A stretch of DNA of 64,000 bases from Variovorax paradoxus B4 (GCF_000463015.1 NC_022247.1:2914001-2978000), one strand, 5' to 3'; numbered from the stretch's first letter, positions 42,691 to 52,714 are shown. The notes: generated by a model from the sequence alone, not told the origin. Translations and numbers: made by a program.

Positions 42691-42742
42691 CGGGATGCTG
42701 AAGAGCCGCTGTCAGAAACCGAGCGCTCTTGCCGGCCGTCGA

Positions 42743-43027
42743 TCACGGCCGGGTCGACGGCCACTGGCGAGCGGTATGCACCAAGGTCAAGATCCAGACG
42801 GTATCGGCCCGCACCTCATAGACCAGCCGATAGCTCTCGTGTGGGATCAACTCACGGGCGCCCGGGATCTGTCCTGCCCGTCCTAGCAGGGGGTGCTCGG
42901 CCAACCGGCCGACGGCCGCCGAGAAAGTCTCATCCATGCGGATGGCGGCGAGCGGGTTGTCCTGGGCGATGAAGTCGACGATGTCGGCGCGGTCTTGTTC
43001 GGCGGACAGGGTCCACAGGACCCTCAC
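42743..43027 (-). CDS. ParE/RelE-superfamily toxin
   Basis: This 94-residue protein has the ParE pattern: LWTLSAEQDRADIVDFIAQD, NPLAAIRMDETFSAAVGRLAE, HPLLGRAGQIPGARELIPHE, SYRLVYEVRADTVWILTLVH. Family members inhibit gyrase or cut mRNA. This one has features of the ParE side (no RelE catalytic Lys/Arg set that I can recognise). GTG 43027 overlaps the antitoxin stop (GTGA), the usual order antitoxin-toxin. It lies convergent with the HxlR gene. Confidence 0.9.
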   Translation of the reverse strand: MRVLWTLSAEQDRADIVDFIAQDNPLAAIRMDETFSAAVGRLAEHPLLGRAGQIPGARELIPHESYRLVYEVRADTVWILTLVHTARQWPSTRP

Positions 43028-43317
43028 GCGTCAGCGCCGTCGGCTTTGGCTCGTAGCGCGACGCGACGGGCAGCAAAGCGAGCCTCGACCTCGGCATCAC
43101 TGGCATATTGACCGGATGCGATCTGCGCACGCGCCGTGTCGACCTTGGCACGCAGGAAGGCGTCGTACTCACGGGCCTGCCGTTGACGCTCGATGAACTC
43201 ACGCATCAGTTCGCGCACCACCTGCGACGCCGGGCGGTGGCTGGCCTCGGCCTCGGCCATGAAGGCGTCGCGCAGCTCCGGTTCCAGCTTCATGGTGAAC
43301 ATGGCTTCTTTGGACAT
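43024..43317 (-). CDS. Ribbon-helix-helix (CopG/ParD-like) antitoxin
   Basis: This 97-residue protein begins with a ribbon-helix-helix DNA-binding region (MFTMKLEPELRDAFMAEAEA, SHRPASQVVRELMREFI). A long charged helix and C-terminal tail (VDTARAQIASGQYASDAEVE) would wrap the toxin. It is expected to neutralise the adjacent ParE-type toxin and repress its own promoter. ATG 43317 follows an operator-like inverted repeat about 30-50 bases upstream. Confidence 0.9.
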   Translation of the reverse strand: MSKEAMFTMKLEPELRDAFMAEAEASHRPASQVVRELMREFIERQRQAREYDAFLRAKVDTARAQIASGQYASDAEVEARFAARRVALRAKADGADA

Positions 43318-43346
43318 GGCCGGCTCTAGAAACATTGATCCCAACG

Positions 43347-43369
43347 AAGTATATACAACGTCAATACTT
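43347..43369 (-). promoter_or_regulatory. Operator of the ParD/ParE-type module
   Basis: AAGTAT (43347-43352) and ATACTT (43364-43369) form an inverted repeat. A perfect 8-bp palindrome GTATATAC sits at 43349-43356. The site is 30-52 bases upstream of the antitoxin ATG in an AT-rich patch where the promoter should be, which is where ribbon-helix-helix antitoxins normally bind. The rest of the 166-base gap to guaA shows nothing else I recognise. Confidence 0.6.
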
Positions 43370-43483
43370 TTTGCCGCGCTGCCGCCGCTCAGAGTGCGCG
43401 GCTTCTCGCACACGCCGGTGCGCCACTCATTCGCGCAGGCCGGCACATAGCCCGCCTCCAGCGCCAGCACGCAGCCTCGTCCT

Positions 43484-45100
43484 TCACTCCCACTCGATCG
43501 TCGCCGGCGGCTTGCTGCTCACGTCGTAAGTCACCCGATTGATCCCGCGCACTTCATTGATGATGCGCCCCGACACTTTCTTGAGCAGGGCATACGGCAG
43601 CTCGGCCCAGTCGGCGGTCATGAAGTCGCTGGTCTGCACGGCGCGCAGCGCCACCACGTAGTCGTAGGTGCGGCCGTCGCCCATCACGCCCACGCTCTTC
43701 ACGGGCAGGAACACGGTAAACGCCTGGCTCGTGAGGTCGTACCAGCTCTTGCCGGACTCGTCCTTGAAGTTGCGCAGCTCCTCGATGAAGATCGCGTCGG
43801 CGCGGCGCAGCAGGTCGGCGTATTCCTTCTTCACTTCGCCAAGAATCCGCACGCCCAGGCCCGGGCCGGGGAACGGATGGCGGTACACCATCTCGGGCGG
43901 CAGGCCGAGCGCCACGCCGAGTTCGCGCACTTCGTCCTTGAACAGGTCGCGCAGCGGTTCGAGCAGCTTGAGGCCGAGCTGCTCGGGCAGGCCGCCCACG
44001 TTGTGATGGCTCTTGATCGTGACTGCCTTCTTGCTCTTGGCGCCCCCCGATTCAATGACGTCCGGGTAGATGGTGCCTTGCGCCAGGAAGGTGGCCCCCT
44101 TGTGTCCTCCGTCGCCCGCCTTGAGCTTGGCTGCTTCCTGCTTGAACACGGTCACGAACTCGCCGCCGATGATCTTGCGCTTGGCTTCGGGGTCGCTCAC
44201 GCCCGCGAGCTTGCCGAGGAACAGGTCACTCGCGTCGACGCGGATCACCTTCGCGTGCAGCTTGCCTTCGAACATCTCCATGACCATGTCGCCTTCGTTC
44301 AGGCGCAGCAGGCCGTGGTCGACGAACACGCAGGTAAGCTGGTCGCCGATGGCGCGGTGAATGAGCGCGGCAGCCACGCTCGAATCGACGCCGCCCGAGA
44401 GGCCGAGGATGACTTCCTCATCGCCCACCTGCTCGCGGATCTTTGCCACGGCTTCGGCGATGTGGTCGCGCATGACCCAGTCGGGCTTCGCCTCGCAGAT
44501 GCCGAGCACGAAGCGCTCGAGGATCGCCTTGCCCTGCTGCGTGTGCGTGACTTCGGGGTGGAACTGCAGCGCATAGTAGCGTCGTGCCTCGTCGGCCATG
44601 CCGGCGATGGGACAGCTGTCCGTGCTGGCCATGAGCTTGAAGCCGGGCGGCAGCTCGGTGACCTTGTCGCCATGGCTCATCCACACGTTGAGCATGCCGT
44701 GGCCTTCGGGCGTGGTGAAGTCGGCGATGTCTTTCAACAGCGCCGTGTGGCCATGCGCACGCACGGACGCGAAACCGAACTCGCGCTTGTGGCCGCCCTC
44801 GACCTTGCCGCCGAGCTGGTGCGCCATGGTCTGCATGCCGTAGCAGATGCCCAGCACCGGCACGCCGAGGTCGAACACGGCCTGCGGGGCCTTGTCGGTG
44901 GTTTCTTCGTACACGCTCGCGTGGCTGCCCGAGAGGATCACGCCCTTCAGGTGGCCATCGGCGGCGTATTCGCGCACCCATTCGTCGGTGACGTCGCAGG
45001 GATGCACTTCGCTGAGCACGTGCGCCTCGCGCACGCGGCGTGCAATGAGCTGGGTGACTTGCGAGCCGAAATCGAGGATGAGGATCTTGTCGTGTTGCAT
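43484..45100 (-). CDS. guaA: GMP synthase (glutamine-hydrolysing)
   Basis: This 538-residue enzyme converts XMP to GMP with ATP and glutamine. The amidotransferase half has the nucleophile Cys in [17 protein letters not shown] and His/Glu in [10 protein letters not shown]. The ATP-pyrophosphatase half has the P-loop [19 protein letters not shown]. The C-terminal dimerisation domain ends [16 protein letters not shown], as expected. Length is close to the Escherichia coli enzyme (525). ATG 45100 starts 14 bases after the vapC-type toxin gene. Normally guaA follows guaB directly; here a toxin-antitoxin pair separates them. Confidence 0.98.
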   Translation of the reverse strand: MQHDKILILDFGSQVTQLIARRVREAHVLSEVHPCDVTDEWVREYAADGHLKGVILSGSHASVYEETTDKAPQAVFDLGVPVLGICYGMQTMAHQLGGKVEGGHKREFGFASVRAHGHTALLKDIADFTTPEGHGMLNVWMSHGDKVTELPPGFKLMASTDSCPIAGMADEARRYYALQFHPEVTHTQQGKAILERFVLGICEAKPDWVMRDHIAEAVAKIREQVGDEEVILGLSGGVDSSVAAALIHRAIGDQLTCVFVDHGLLRLNEGDMVMEMFEGKLHAKVIRVDASDLFLGKLAGVSDPEAKRKIIGGEFVTVFKQEAAKLKAGDGGHKGATFLAQGTIYPDVIESGGAKSKKAVTIKSHHNVGGLPEQLGLKLLEPLRDLFKDEVRELGVALGLPPEMVYRHPFPGPGLGVRILGEVKKEYADLLRRADAIFIEELRNFKDESGKSWYDLTSQAFTVFLPVKSVGVMGDGRTYDYVVALRAVQTSDFMTADWAELPYALLKKVSGRIINEVRGINRVTYDVSSKPPATIEWE

Positions 45101-45114
45101 GAAAGAAGACTCGG

Positions 45115-45549
45115 TCAGAGCGTTGAAATGTCGAACAGCTTCACGCCCGCCTTGGGCGCTGCCTGGATGAGTTGCTCGTCGAAGGTGGCGAGCGGGAGAC
45201 TGAGCGAGCGCGCGAGCCAGAGGTAGCCCGCGTCGTAGAGCGACACGCCGGCGTCGATGGCCACGGCCAGCACGGCCTTGTGCTGCGCGGGTGCGAGCTC
45301 GTGCAGTTCGACGCGGTGGCGGATGGCGTCGAGCACGCTCCAGAGCCCTTCGACCGCGGACGTTGGAATGCGGCCGCTGCGCACGCCGTTGGCAAGGATG
45401 TTGGCGCACTCCCACTGCCAGGCGTTGGGCGCCTGCGGCTCCACCTCGTCGCGGCGGATGGCGGCGTAGAGCTTGCGGGTGTGTTCGCTGGCCTGGTCGG
45501 GCAAGAGCCAGGCGGCGGTGACGGAGGCGTCCATGACGAAGGCTGTCAC
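45115..45549 (-). CDS. VapC-type PIN-domain toxin (ribonuclease)
   Basis: This 144-residue PIN-domain protein begins [16 protein letters not shown], giving the first catalytic Asp and the Thr/Ser. The other acidic residues are in [13 protein letters not shown] (Glu), [14 protein letters not shown] (Asp) and [12 protein letters not shown] (Asp). VapC toxins cut specific tRNAs or rRNA using Mg2+. GTG 45549 overlaps the antitoxin stop (GTGA). The toxin ends 14 bases before guaA, so guaA may share its transcript. Confidence 0.93.
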   Translation of the reverse strand: MTAFVMDASVTAAWLLPDQASEHTRKLYAAIRRDEVEPQAPNAWQWECANILANGVRSGRIPTSAVEGLWSVLDAIRHRVELHELAPAQHKAVLAVAIDAGVSLYDAGYLWLARSLSLPLATFDEQLIQAAPKAGVKLFDISTL

Positions 45550-45794
45550 GATTGGCGCCCTTCGTCGAGCAATGCGCGCACCGATCGGCCGGGCTGGATG
45601 GCGGCGTGCAGTGCGTCGATCTGGCCGAGTTCGCGCTCGATCTGCTCGTCGGTGATGACCGGCTTGCGCCGCACCGGCAGCATGCGCACGACTTCCTTGC
45701 CGTGGCGGGTGATGCGAACCTCCTCGCCCTTTTCGACCAGGTCGATCAGGGCCGAGAAGTTGTTCTTGGCTTCAGCGATGCCGATGGATTGCAT
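45546..45794 (-). CDS. VapB/Phd-type antitoxin
   Basis: This 82-residue protein has the Phd/YefM-fold start [19 protein letters not shown], then [21 protein letters not shown] flexible acidic C-terminal part ([17 protein letters not shown]) would bind the PIN toxin. It should repress its own promoter. ATG 45794 lies inside the left arm of a long inverted repeat, so operator and start codon overlap. A further in-frame ATG upstream (45836) would place the operator inside the gene and is less likely. Confidence 0.9.
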   Translation of the reverse strand: MQSIGIAEAKNNFSALIDLVEKGEEVRITRHGKEVVRMLPVRRKPVITDEQIERELGQIDALHAAIQPGRSVRALLDEGRQS

Positions 45795-45865
45795 TTGGGC
45801 CAGAAAATTTGAATCTGGCCCAAATTCTAATACCAATCTGGCCTTATTTTCAAGGTCTGGCCAGA
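45793..45865 (-). promoter_or_regulatory. Autoregulatory operator/promoter of the VapBC module: three TCTGGCC sites
   Basis: ATTTGGGCCAGA (45793-45804) and TCTGGCCCAAAT (45814-45825) are perfect 12-bp inverted arms with 9 bases between. TCTGGCC recurs at 45837-45843, and the palindrome TCTGGCCAGA lies at 45856-45865. Reading leftward, TTGAAA (45848-45853) and TAGAAT (45824-45829) form a -35/-10 pair with an 18-base spacer between these sites. An antitoxin complex bound here would cover the whole promoter and the vapB start. Confidence 0.78.
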
Positions 45866-45882
45866 TCGGACCTGCTCATCAC

Positions 45883-47352
<1,470 letters not shown>

Positions 47353-47373
47353 GGGTGAAGCTCCAAAAGACGG

Positions 47374-47438
47374 ATTGTAGCGACCGTCGGTACTTACCCG
47401 CCCCGCCGGGGGCTTCAGCCGGCCCCGGCCGGGCCGGC
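47374..47438 (-). promoter_or_regulatory. guaB upstream region: -10-like element and GC-rich inverted repeat
   Basis: In the 180-base divergent gap between guaB and the DUF4124 gene, TACAAT (47374-47379, leftward) is a fair -10 element, without a good -35. Upstream of it, GCCGGCCC (47418-47425) and GGGCCGGC (47431-47438) form an inverted repeat. Its role, if any, is unknown. Confidence 0.35.
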
Positions 47439-47532
47439 AAGGCGGCGAAAACGTAGCCAATTCCCAACTCGCCGACAACGAAAGCCGGGCCCGTCCATGT
47501 TGCAAAACGTAAGGCGACGCTAAACTCACTGC

Positions 47533-48045
47533 ATGAAATTCGCGCATTGGCTCGTACTGGGATGTGTTTGCCTGCTGCCGCTGTCGGCCAGCGCGCAATG
47601 GCAATGGATCGACAAGAACGGCAAGAAGGTCTTCAGCGACCAGGCGCCGCCGCCGGACGTGCCGGAAAAGAACATCCTGCGCCGTTCGGGCTCGCCGCCG
47701 CCTCGAGGCGGTTCGGCGCCGGCCGCTGCCGAAGCCGACGCGCCCGACGTGGCGGCCCCCAAGGCCGCGGCCGCGCCCAAACCCGCGGCCGTCGACAAGG
47801 AACTCGAGGAAAAGACCAAGAAGGCGCAGGCGGAAGAAAAAGCCAAGCAGGCCGCCGAGGCAGAGAAAAACGCCAAGGCCAAGGCCGACAACTGCGACCG
47901 CGCGCGCCAGGGCAAAGCCACGTTCGACAGCGGCATCCGCGTGGCCAAGATCAACGCCAAGGGCGAGCGCGAAATCATGGACGACGCGGCCCGGGCCGCC
48001 GAGCAGAAGCGCCTTCAGTCGATCATCGAAAGCGACTGCAAGTAA
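47533..48045 (+). CDS. Exported DUF4124-domain protein
   Basis: This 170-residue protein has a signal peptide ([16 protein letters not shown]). The short DUF4124 core, [20 protein letters not shown], follows immediately. The middle is Pro/Ala-rich and the second half is a Lys/Glu/Ala coiled-coil-like segment. A C-terminal motif contains two cysteines ([24 protein letters not shown]). Function is unknown for the family, which is common and multicopy in Burkholderiales. It is probably periplasmic. ATG 47533 is divergent from guaB. Confidence 0.9.
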   Translation: MKFAHWLVLGCVCLLPLSASAQWQWIDKNGKKVFSDQAPPPDVPEKNILRRSGSPPPRGGSAPAAAEADAPDVAAPKAAAAPKPAAVDKELEEKTKKAQAEEKAKQAAEAEKNAKAKADNCDRARQGKATFDSGIRVAKINAKGEREIMDDAARAAEQKRLQSIIESDCK

Positions 48046-48058
48046 GCAGCCCGCCGGC

Positions 48059-48394
48059 TCAGTAGCCGGCCTTGCCGCCCTTGCGGCGGTTCGCAAAGAG
48101 ACCGGTACCGCGCGCACCCTGGCGCTGGAAGCGCTCGCGGCGTGCCACCTTCGGATCGACGGCCAGGGGCCGGCACAGTTCGACGCGGTCGCCGTCCTCG
48201 AGCGGCTGGTCCCAGCCGACTTCCCTGCCCCAGATTCCCGGCGTCATGGACTGGCGCCAATCCAGCTGCGGGAAGCGCTGCGAAAGACCGCTGGCCTTCA
48301 CGGCGTCGTCCACGGTGGCCTTGGGCGCCAGCCGCAGGACCTGCTCGAACACCTCGCGCGGTGCGGGCGAGCAGCTCAGCGTGACTTCGATCAT
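48059..48394 (-). CDS. rnfH: RnfH/UPF0125-family ubiquitin-like-fold protein
   Basis: This 111-residue protein has the RnfH pattern: [61 protein letters not shown] and the basic tail [14 protein letters not shown]. Function is unknown; the fold is beta-grasp. Its start shares a base with the ratA stop (TGATG). The ratA-rnfH pair opposite smpB is a conserved arrangement in proteobacteria. It is convergent with the DUF4124 gene, 13 bases away. Confidence 0.92.
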   Translation of the reverse strand: MIEVTLSCSPAPREVFEQVLRLAPKATVDDAVKASGLSQRFPQLDWRQSMTPGIWGREVGWDQPLEDGDRVELCRPLAVDPKVARRERFQRQGARGTGLFANRRKGGKAGY

Positions 48395-48840
48395 CAGGAT
48401 GTGCCGTAGACCTGTTCGGCGCGCTTGACGAAGGCTTCGACCAGGCTGGAGGCCACGGTGTCGAACACCGGCCCCACCAGCGCCTGCAATGCGAAGTTGC
48501 TGAAGCCGTAGCTCATGTGCAGTTCGACGCGGCAGGCGCGCTCGCCGGGTTCGCCCACGGGCACGAATTTCCAGATGCCGTCAAGGTTGGAGAATGGCCC
48601 ATCGACCAGTTTGAGGTGCACCTCGCGCCCCGGCACGTGGGTGTTGCGGGTGGTGAAACTCTGGTGAAGGCCGGCGAAGGCCAGGCCCACTTCGGCGGTC
48701 ATGCCGGCCTCGTCTTCCTCGATGACCCTGGACTTGTCGCACCAGGGCAGGAACTGCGGATACTTCTCCACGTCGGTGACGAGCGCGTACATCTCTTCGG
48801 CGCTGTACCAGATGAGGACGGACTTGTTGACGGTTTTCAT
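48394..48840 (-). CDS. ratA: RatA/Coq10-like START-domain protein
   Basis: This 148-residue SRPBCC (START/Coq10) protein begins KTVNKSVLIWYSAEEMYALV, with VTDVEKYPQFLPWCDKSRVI and the C-terminal GPVFDTVASSLVEAFVKRAEQVYG. Escherichia coli RatA was described as an inhibitor of 70S ribosome assembly, while eukaryotic Coq10 binds ubiquinone. A quinone- or lipid-binding role is equally possible here, and I do not call it a toxin. ATG 48840 is divergent from smpB across 62 bases. Confidence 0.92.
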   Translation of the reverse strand: MKTVNKSVLIWYSAEEMYALVTDVEKYPQFLPWCDKSRVIEEDEAGMTAEVGLAFAGLHQSFTTRNTHVPGREVHLKLVDGPFSNLDGIWKFVPVGEPGERACRVELHMSYGFSNFALQALVGPVFDTVASSLVEAFVKRAEQVYGTS

Positions 48841-48902
48841 AGAATCGGGACAGCGTGCGCGACGGATTGTATTGAAGCCATGCGCCCCCACCTTCCCGAG
48901 CC

Positions 48903-49379
48903 ATGGCCACCAAGAAACAAGATACCTCCTCCCGCATTGCCGACAACAAGAAGGCCGCGTACAACTATTTCTTCGAAGAACGCTTCGAGGCCGGCATCGT
49001 CCTCGAAGGCTGGGAAGTCAAATCCCTGCGCGAAGGCAAGGTCCAGCTGACCGACGGCTACGTGGTGATCCGCGACGGCGAGCTCTTTGTCGTGGGCCTG
49101 CAGATCAACCCGCTCAAGAGCGCGTCGACCCACATCAACCCTGATTCCATCCGTACCAAGAAGCTGCTGCTGCACAAGGAAGAGATCCGCCGCCTGGTCG
49201 GCAAGGTCGAACAAAAGGGCTACACGCTGGTGCCGCTCAACCTGCACTGGAAGGCGGGCAAGGTCAAATGCGAAATTGCGCTGGCCAAGGGCAAGGCCGA
49301 GCACGACAAGCGCGACACCATCAAGGACCGCGAAGGCAAGCGCGAGGTCGAGCGCGCGATGAAGAGCCGCAGCCGCTAG
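48903..49379 (+). CDS. smpB: SmpB, tmRNA-binding protein
   Basis: This 158-residue protein binds tmRNA (SsrA) and delivers it to stalled ribosomes for trans-translation. Family marks are the start region [55 protein letters not shown] and the basic C-terminal tail ([13 protein letters not shown]) that enters the mRNA channel. The ssrA RNA gene is not in this window as far as I can see. The ATG at 48903 is divergent from ratA. Confidence 0.97.
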   Translation: MATKKQDTSSRIADNKKAAYNYFFEERFEAGIVLEGWEVKSLREGKVQLTDGYVVIRDGELFVVGLQINPLKSASTHINPDSIRTKKLLLHKEEIRRLVGKVEQKGYTLVPLNLHWKAGKVKCEIALAKGKAEHDKRDTIKDREGKREVERAMKSRSR

Positions 49380-49471
49380 TTCTTTTTTGCGCGGCATGGA
49401 ATAAAACGCCGATTGCAGGCGTTTGTGCGGTGTCATCGGATCGTCGGTGCCACCAACCTCAGGAGTCTTCC

Positions 49472-49852
49472 ATGTCGCCTTTTCGCCTTTCCTCCGCCGG
49501 CATTGCCGCCGCGCTGCTCGCCGGCCTGTCCGCGCTTCCCGCATTCGCCCAGCCCAAGGCCGCCGACGGGGCGCTGGTCGGCCCGAACGGCATGACGCTC
49601 TACACCTTCGACAAGGACACGGCCGGCAGCGGCAAGTCGGCATGCAATGGCGGCTGCGCGGCCAACTGGCCGCCCTTCATGGCCACCGACAGCGACAAGC
49701 CGGCCGCCGACTTCACCATCGTCACGCGCGACGACGGCAAGAAGCAATGGGCCGCCAAGGGCCGGCCGCTCTACTACTGGTCCAAGGACACCAAGCCGGG
49801 CGACAAGACGGGCGATGGCGTCGGCGGTGCCTGGAAAACCGCCAAGCCCTGA
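49472..49852 (+). CDS. Exported COG4315 (PF03640 repeat) protein, first copy
   Basis: This 126-residue protein has a signal peptide (GIAAALLAGLSALPAFAQ). The mature part is the COG4315 pattern: DGALVGPNGMTLYTFDKDTA, ACNGGCAANWPPF with two cysteines, DDGKKQWAAKGRPLYYW and KPGDKTGDGVGGAWKTAKP. The function is unknown; such proteins occur as small lipoproteins or secreted proteins. AGGAG lies 8 bases before ATG 49472. It precedes an ECF sigma gene by 24 bases, and a paralogue follows the anti-sigma gene. Confidence 0.92.
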   Translation: MSPFRLSSAGIAAALLAGLSALPAFAQPKAADGALVGPNGMTLYTFDKDTAGSGKSACNGGCAANWPPFMATDSDKPAADFTIVTRDDGKKQWAAKGRPLYYWSKDTKPGDKTGDGVGGAWKTAKP

Positions 49853-49876
49853 TTCTCGCGCGCGCTCCCGCTCCCC

Positions 49877-50392
49877 ATGGACGCCCGCCTGCTGGCCGAC
49901 CAGATTCCGAGCCTGCGCCGCTATGCGCGCGCGCTCACGGGCAATGCCTGGGCGGCCGACGACCTGGTGCAGGACACGCTCGAGCGGGCCTGCAGCAAAT
50001 GGCGGCTCTGGGTGGTGGGCAGCGATCTGCGCGCATGGCTGTTCACGGTCATGCACAACATCTTCGCGAGCCAGCTGCGGCGCACGCCGCCGCCGCACAG
50101 CGTCGTGCCGCTGGACGACGCTGCGCAGGAAGTGCACGGCGGCGTCGATCCGGGCCGCGACCCCGGCATGGGCCTCGACCTGCAGCGCTGCCTGATGCAA
50201 CTGCCCGAGGAACAACGGGCCGTGCTGCTGCTGGTGACGCTCGAAGACCTCTCCTATGCCGAGGTGGCCAAGGTGCTCGGCATCCCCGCCGGCACCGTGA
50301 TGTCGCGCCTGTCGCGCGCCCGCGCCCGGCTGCAAGAGCTGATGGACGGCGCCTCGGCGCCGAATCGCCCCGGCCTGCGCCGCCTCAAGTGA
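49877..50392 (+). CDS. ECF-type RNA polymerase sigma factor
   Basis: This 171-residue sigma factor has region 2 (LRRYARALTGNAWAADDLVQ, then DTLERACSKWRLW; LRAWLFTVMHNIF) and region 4 (LPEEQRAVLLLVTLEDLSYA, then EVAKVLGIPAGTVMSRLSRA). There is no region 3. The following gene encodes a membrane anti-sigma factor, 16 bases downstream. The group resembles the ECF41-less, EcfG-unrelated, RpoE-like sigmas of Burkholderiales. The likely targets include the flanking COG4315 genes, but I could not identify a repeated promoter motif for it. Confidence 0.94.
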   Translation: MDARLLADQIPSLRRYARALTGNAWAADDLVQDTLERACSKWRLWVVGSDLRAWLFTVMHNIFASQLRRTPPPHSVVPLDDAAQEVHGGVDPGRDPGMGLDLQRCLMQLPEEQRAVLLLVTLEDLSYAEVAKVLGIPAGTVMSRLSRARARLQELMDGASAPNRPGLRRLK

Positions 50393-50408
50393 AACCTGCC
50401 GCTGAATC

Positions 50409-51230
50409 ATGAATCGCCCCGCTCCGCCCCCCACCGACGACGAGTTGCATGCCCTCGTCGATGGCCAGCTGGCACCGGACCGCCGGTCCGCGGTCGAAGA
50501 CGCCGTGGCGCACGACCCGGCCGTTGCGGCGCGGGTGGCGGCCTGGCGCGTCCAGCGAGACGCGCTGCGCCGGCTGCACGGCGATCTGCTCGACGAGCCC
50601 GTTCCCGCCCCCTTGATGAGCGCGCTCGATCGCAACCAGCCCCGCCGGGCCCGGCAAGGCAGCTGGATGCGATGGGGCGGCATGGCGGCCGGCGTGCTGA
50701 TTGCCTTTGCCGCCGGCTGGCTCGGCAATGCCCAATGGTCGATGCGCGCGCCGCCGGCCCAAGTTGCCAAGGCGCCTGCCATGCGCGAATTCGTGCACGA
50801 CGCGTCCATTGCGCACGCCGTCTATGCGCCCGAGAAAAGGCATCCGGTCGAAGTGGCCGCTACCGAGCAGCAGCACCTCGTGCAATGGCTGTCCAAGCGC
50901 CTCGACAGGCCGCTCAAGGTACCGGACCTGACGGCCATGGGCTACACGCTCGTCGGCGGCCGCCTCTTGCCCGGGGAAAGCGGCGCACGCGCCCAGTTCA
51001 TGTTCGAGGACACCGCCGGCGAGCGCGTGACGCTCTACATCGGCACCCTCGACAGCCGCGCTGCCGCCGGCGCGGCCGCAGCGCGCGAAACAGCCTTCCG
51101 TTTCGCGTCCGAAGGGCCCGTGCCAAGCTTCTATTGGGTCGACCAGGGCTTCGGCTATGCCGTTGCCGGCAAGCTACCGCGTGATGTTTTGCTGAAACTG
51201 GCGACGCTCGCCTACCGCGATTTGTCCTAA
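50409..51230 (+). CDS. Membrane-anchored anti-sigma factor
   Basis: This 273-residue protein has an acidic N-terminal cytoplasmic part (TDDELHALVDGQLAPDRRSA) typical of anti-sigma domains. There is one membrane helix (MAAGVLIAFAAGWLGNAQW, about residues 95-113) and a periplasmic C-terminal domain with REFVHDASIAHAVYAPEKRH and LTAMGYTLVGGRLLPGESGA. A zinc-binding HxxxCxxC is not present, so redox control is unlikely. It should hold the preceding ECF sigma at the membrane until a periplasmic signal is sensed. Confidence 0.92.
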   Translation: MNRPAPPPTDDELHALVDGQLAPDRRSAVEDAVAHDPAVAARVAAWRVQRDALRRLHGDLLDEPVPAPLMSALDRNQPRRARQGSWMRWGGMAAGVLIAFAAGWLGNAQWSMRAPPAQVAKAPAMREFVHDASIAHAVYAPEKRHPVEVAATEQQHLVQWLSKRLDRPLKVPDLTAMGYTLVGGRLLPGESGARAQFMFEDTAGERVTLYIGTLDSRAAAGAAAARETAFRFASEGPVPSFYWVDQGFGYAVAGKLPRDVLLKLATLAYRDLS

Positions 51231-51303
51231 GCCCGGCATAAACTGCCGGGTCGCGCAACCACCTGGCTTGTTTTCGCGATTTTTCAACTGAAGGAGAAAC
51301 TGC

Positions 51304-51699
51304 ATGAAATTGCTCAGCGCCTCGATCCTCGCGGCGGCATTGCTCGCCGGCTGCGGCGGCATGTCCAACAAGACCGCCAGCGCACCCGACACCCCCACCC
51401 GTACCGCCGATGGCGTGCTGGTCGGCCCGAATGGCATGACGCTGTACACCTTCGCCCGCGATACGGCCGGTGCAGGCACCTCCGCCTGCAATGCCCAGTG
51501 CGCCGCCAACTGGCCGCCGCTCCCGGTGGCCGAAACGGCCAAGCCGATGGGTGGCTACACCATCATCATGCGCGAAGACGGCAAGAAGCAATGGGCCTAC
51601 AAGGGCTGGCCGCTCTACTACTGGACGAAGGACAGCAAGCCGGGCGACAAGACCGGCGACGGCGTCCTGAACGGCGCCTGGAAGGTTGCCCGCCCCTGA
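51304..51699 (+). CDS. COG4315 (PF03640 repeat) lipoprotein, second copy
   Basis: This 131-residue protein has a lipoprotein signal (ILAAALLAGCGG with the lipobox Cys). The rest is closely similar to the protein at 49472: DGVLVGPNGMTLYTFARDTA, ACNAQCAANWPPL, EDGKKQWAYKGWPLYYW, KPGDKTGDGVLNGAWKVARP. It follows the anti-sigma gene by 73 bases, with AAGGAG before ATG 51304. The two copies differ mainly in anchoring: this one should be lipid-bound. A strong terminator follows the stop. Confidence 0.92.
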   Translation: MKLLSASILAAALLAGCGGMSNKTASAPDTPTRTADGVLVGPNGMTLYTFARDTAGAGTSACNAQCAANWPPLPVAETAKPMGGYTIIMREDGKKQWAYKGWPLYYWTKDSKPGDKTGDGVLNGAWKVARP

Positions 51700-51720
51700 T
51701 CCCGTGACCGCCTGATCACG

Positions 51721-51754
51721 AAGGCCCCGGCAGATGTCGGGGCCTTTTTCTTTT
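51721..51754 (+). terminator. Strong intrinsic terminator after the COG4315-sigma-anti-sigma cluster
   Basis: AAGGCCCCG (51721-51729) and CGGGGCCTT (51738-51746) form a perfect 9-bp stem with an 8-base loop, followed by TTTCTTTT. It is 21 bases after the stop of the second COG4315 gene. On the minus strand no T-run follows, so it is mainly one-way. Confidence 0.92.
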
Positions 51755-51771
51755 CGGCTCGCTGGCGCAGC

Positions 51772-52701
51772 TCAGTGCGCGCTGGGAAGCGCGGTGTCGG
51801 CCACGGTGGCGCGGCGTCCGCGCAGTGCCAGCAGCTCGTTGAACACCAGCGCGCCGATGACCAGGGCACCGCCGGTCAGCACGCTCGCAGCCGGCTCCTC
51901 GCCCGCGCCGATCCAGGCCAGCGCGATGCCGAAGATCACTTCGAGCAGCGCGAGCAGCGCCACCTCGGGCGCCTTGAGCACCTGTGCGCACAGCACCGCC
52001 AGCACGCAGGGAATGGCCAGCTGGAAAACGCCCAGGAAAGCGAGCAGGCCGAGGTCGTGCGCATTCGCCTGGAACGGCAAGGCAAAGGGCAACGTGAGCA
52101 GCGCGCTGAGCGCCGCGCCAATCAGCACCGCAGGAACCAGGTCGATGTCATGCCCCTTGGCACGCGCATGCTGAACCACCGTCCAGTTGGTGGCGCCCGC
52201 CAGCGGCACGCACAGCGCCACCAGCGTTCCGAGCAGCGATCCGCCCGCGGCCCCGCCCTGCACCAGTTGCGTGCCGTACATCCAGGCAATGCCGAGGCCT
52301 GCCACCACGATGGCCACCCAGGTCCGCACGGGCAGGCGATGAGCAATGAAGACGCGCGCGGCAAGCGCGGTGAGCAGCGGCCCGAGAGACATCGTGACCA
52401 GCACGCTGGCCGTGGAAGCCAGCGTGAGCGCCACCATGAAGGCCGTGAACATCACGGTCCAGCAGACGCCCGAGATCCAGAGCTCGCGCCCACCCGAGCG
52501 GATCTGCGAAAACACCGCCCGGCCCCGCCAAAGCGGCAAGATCACCAGCAGCGCAAGCATCGTGAAGAAGCTGCGCCAGAAGGTGATCTCGAAACTGTGC
52601 GCCTGCGCCAGATGCCGTGTGACGACGCCCGCCGTGGCCCACATCAGGGTCACGGCGACCATGAGCCACACAGCCCCGCCGTGTGTCAGGCGCAGCAGCA
52701 T
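51772..52701 (-). CDS. EamA-family (DMT superfamily) inner-membrane transporter
   Basis: This 309-residue protein has ten membrane helices in two EamA halves: WLMVAVTLMWATAGVVTRHL and FEITFWRSFFTMLALLVILP in the first, and AATNWTVV-like plus LLALLEVIFGIALAWIGAGE in the second. The substrate cannot be inferred. It starts 13 bases after the typA gene, on the same strand, so it may be read from the translation-factor operon. Its end is 18 bases from the terminator of the opposite operon. Confidence 0.92.
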   Translation of the reverse strand: MLLRLTHGGAVWLMVAVTLMWATAGVVTRHLAQAHSFEITFWRSFFTMLALLVILPLWRGRAVFSQIRSGGRELWISGVCWTVMFTAFMVALTLASTASVLVTMSLGPLLTALAARVFIAHRLPVRTWVAIVVAGLGIAWMYGTQLVQGGAAGGSLLGTLVALCVPLAGATNWTVVQHARAKGHDIDLVPAVLIGAALSALLTLPFALPFQANAHDLGLLAFLGVFQLAIPCVLAVLCAQVLKAPEVALLALLEVIFGIALAWIGAGEEPAASVLTGGALVIGALVFNELLALRGRRATVADTALPSAH

Positions 52702-52714
52702 GGGCGGATGGCGA

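Noticed and set aside
47418..47438. GC-rich palindrome near guaB as a riboswitch or terminator
   Set aside because: It lies upstream of the likely guaB -10 element and has no T-run. Purine riboswitches are not expected in proteobacteria.
48394..48840. RatA counted as a third toxin-antitoxin module with RnfH
   Set aside because: The old RatA/RatB (YfjG/YfjF) toxin-antitoxin naming is not supported by sequence here; the START fold and the conserved smpB neighbourhood suggest a housekeeping lipid/quinone-binding role.
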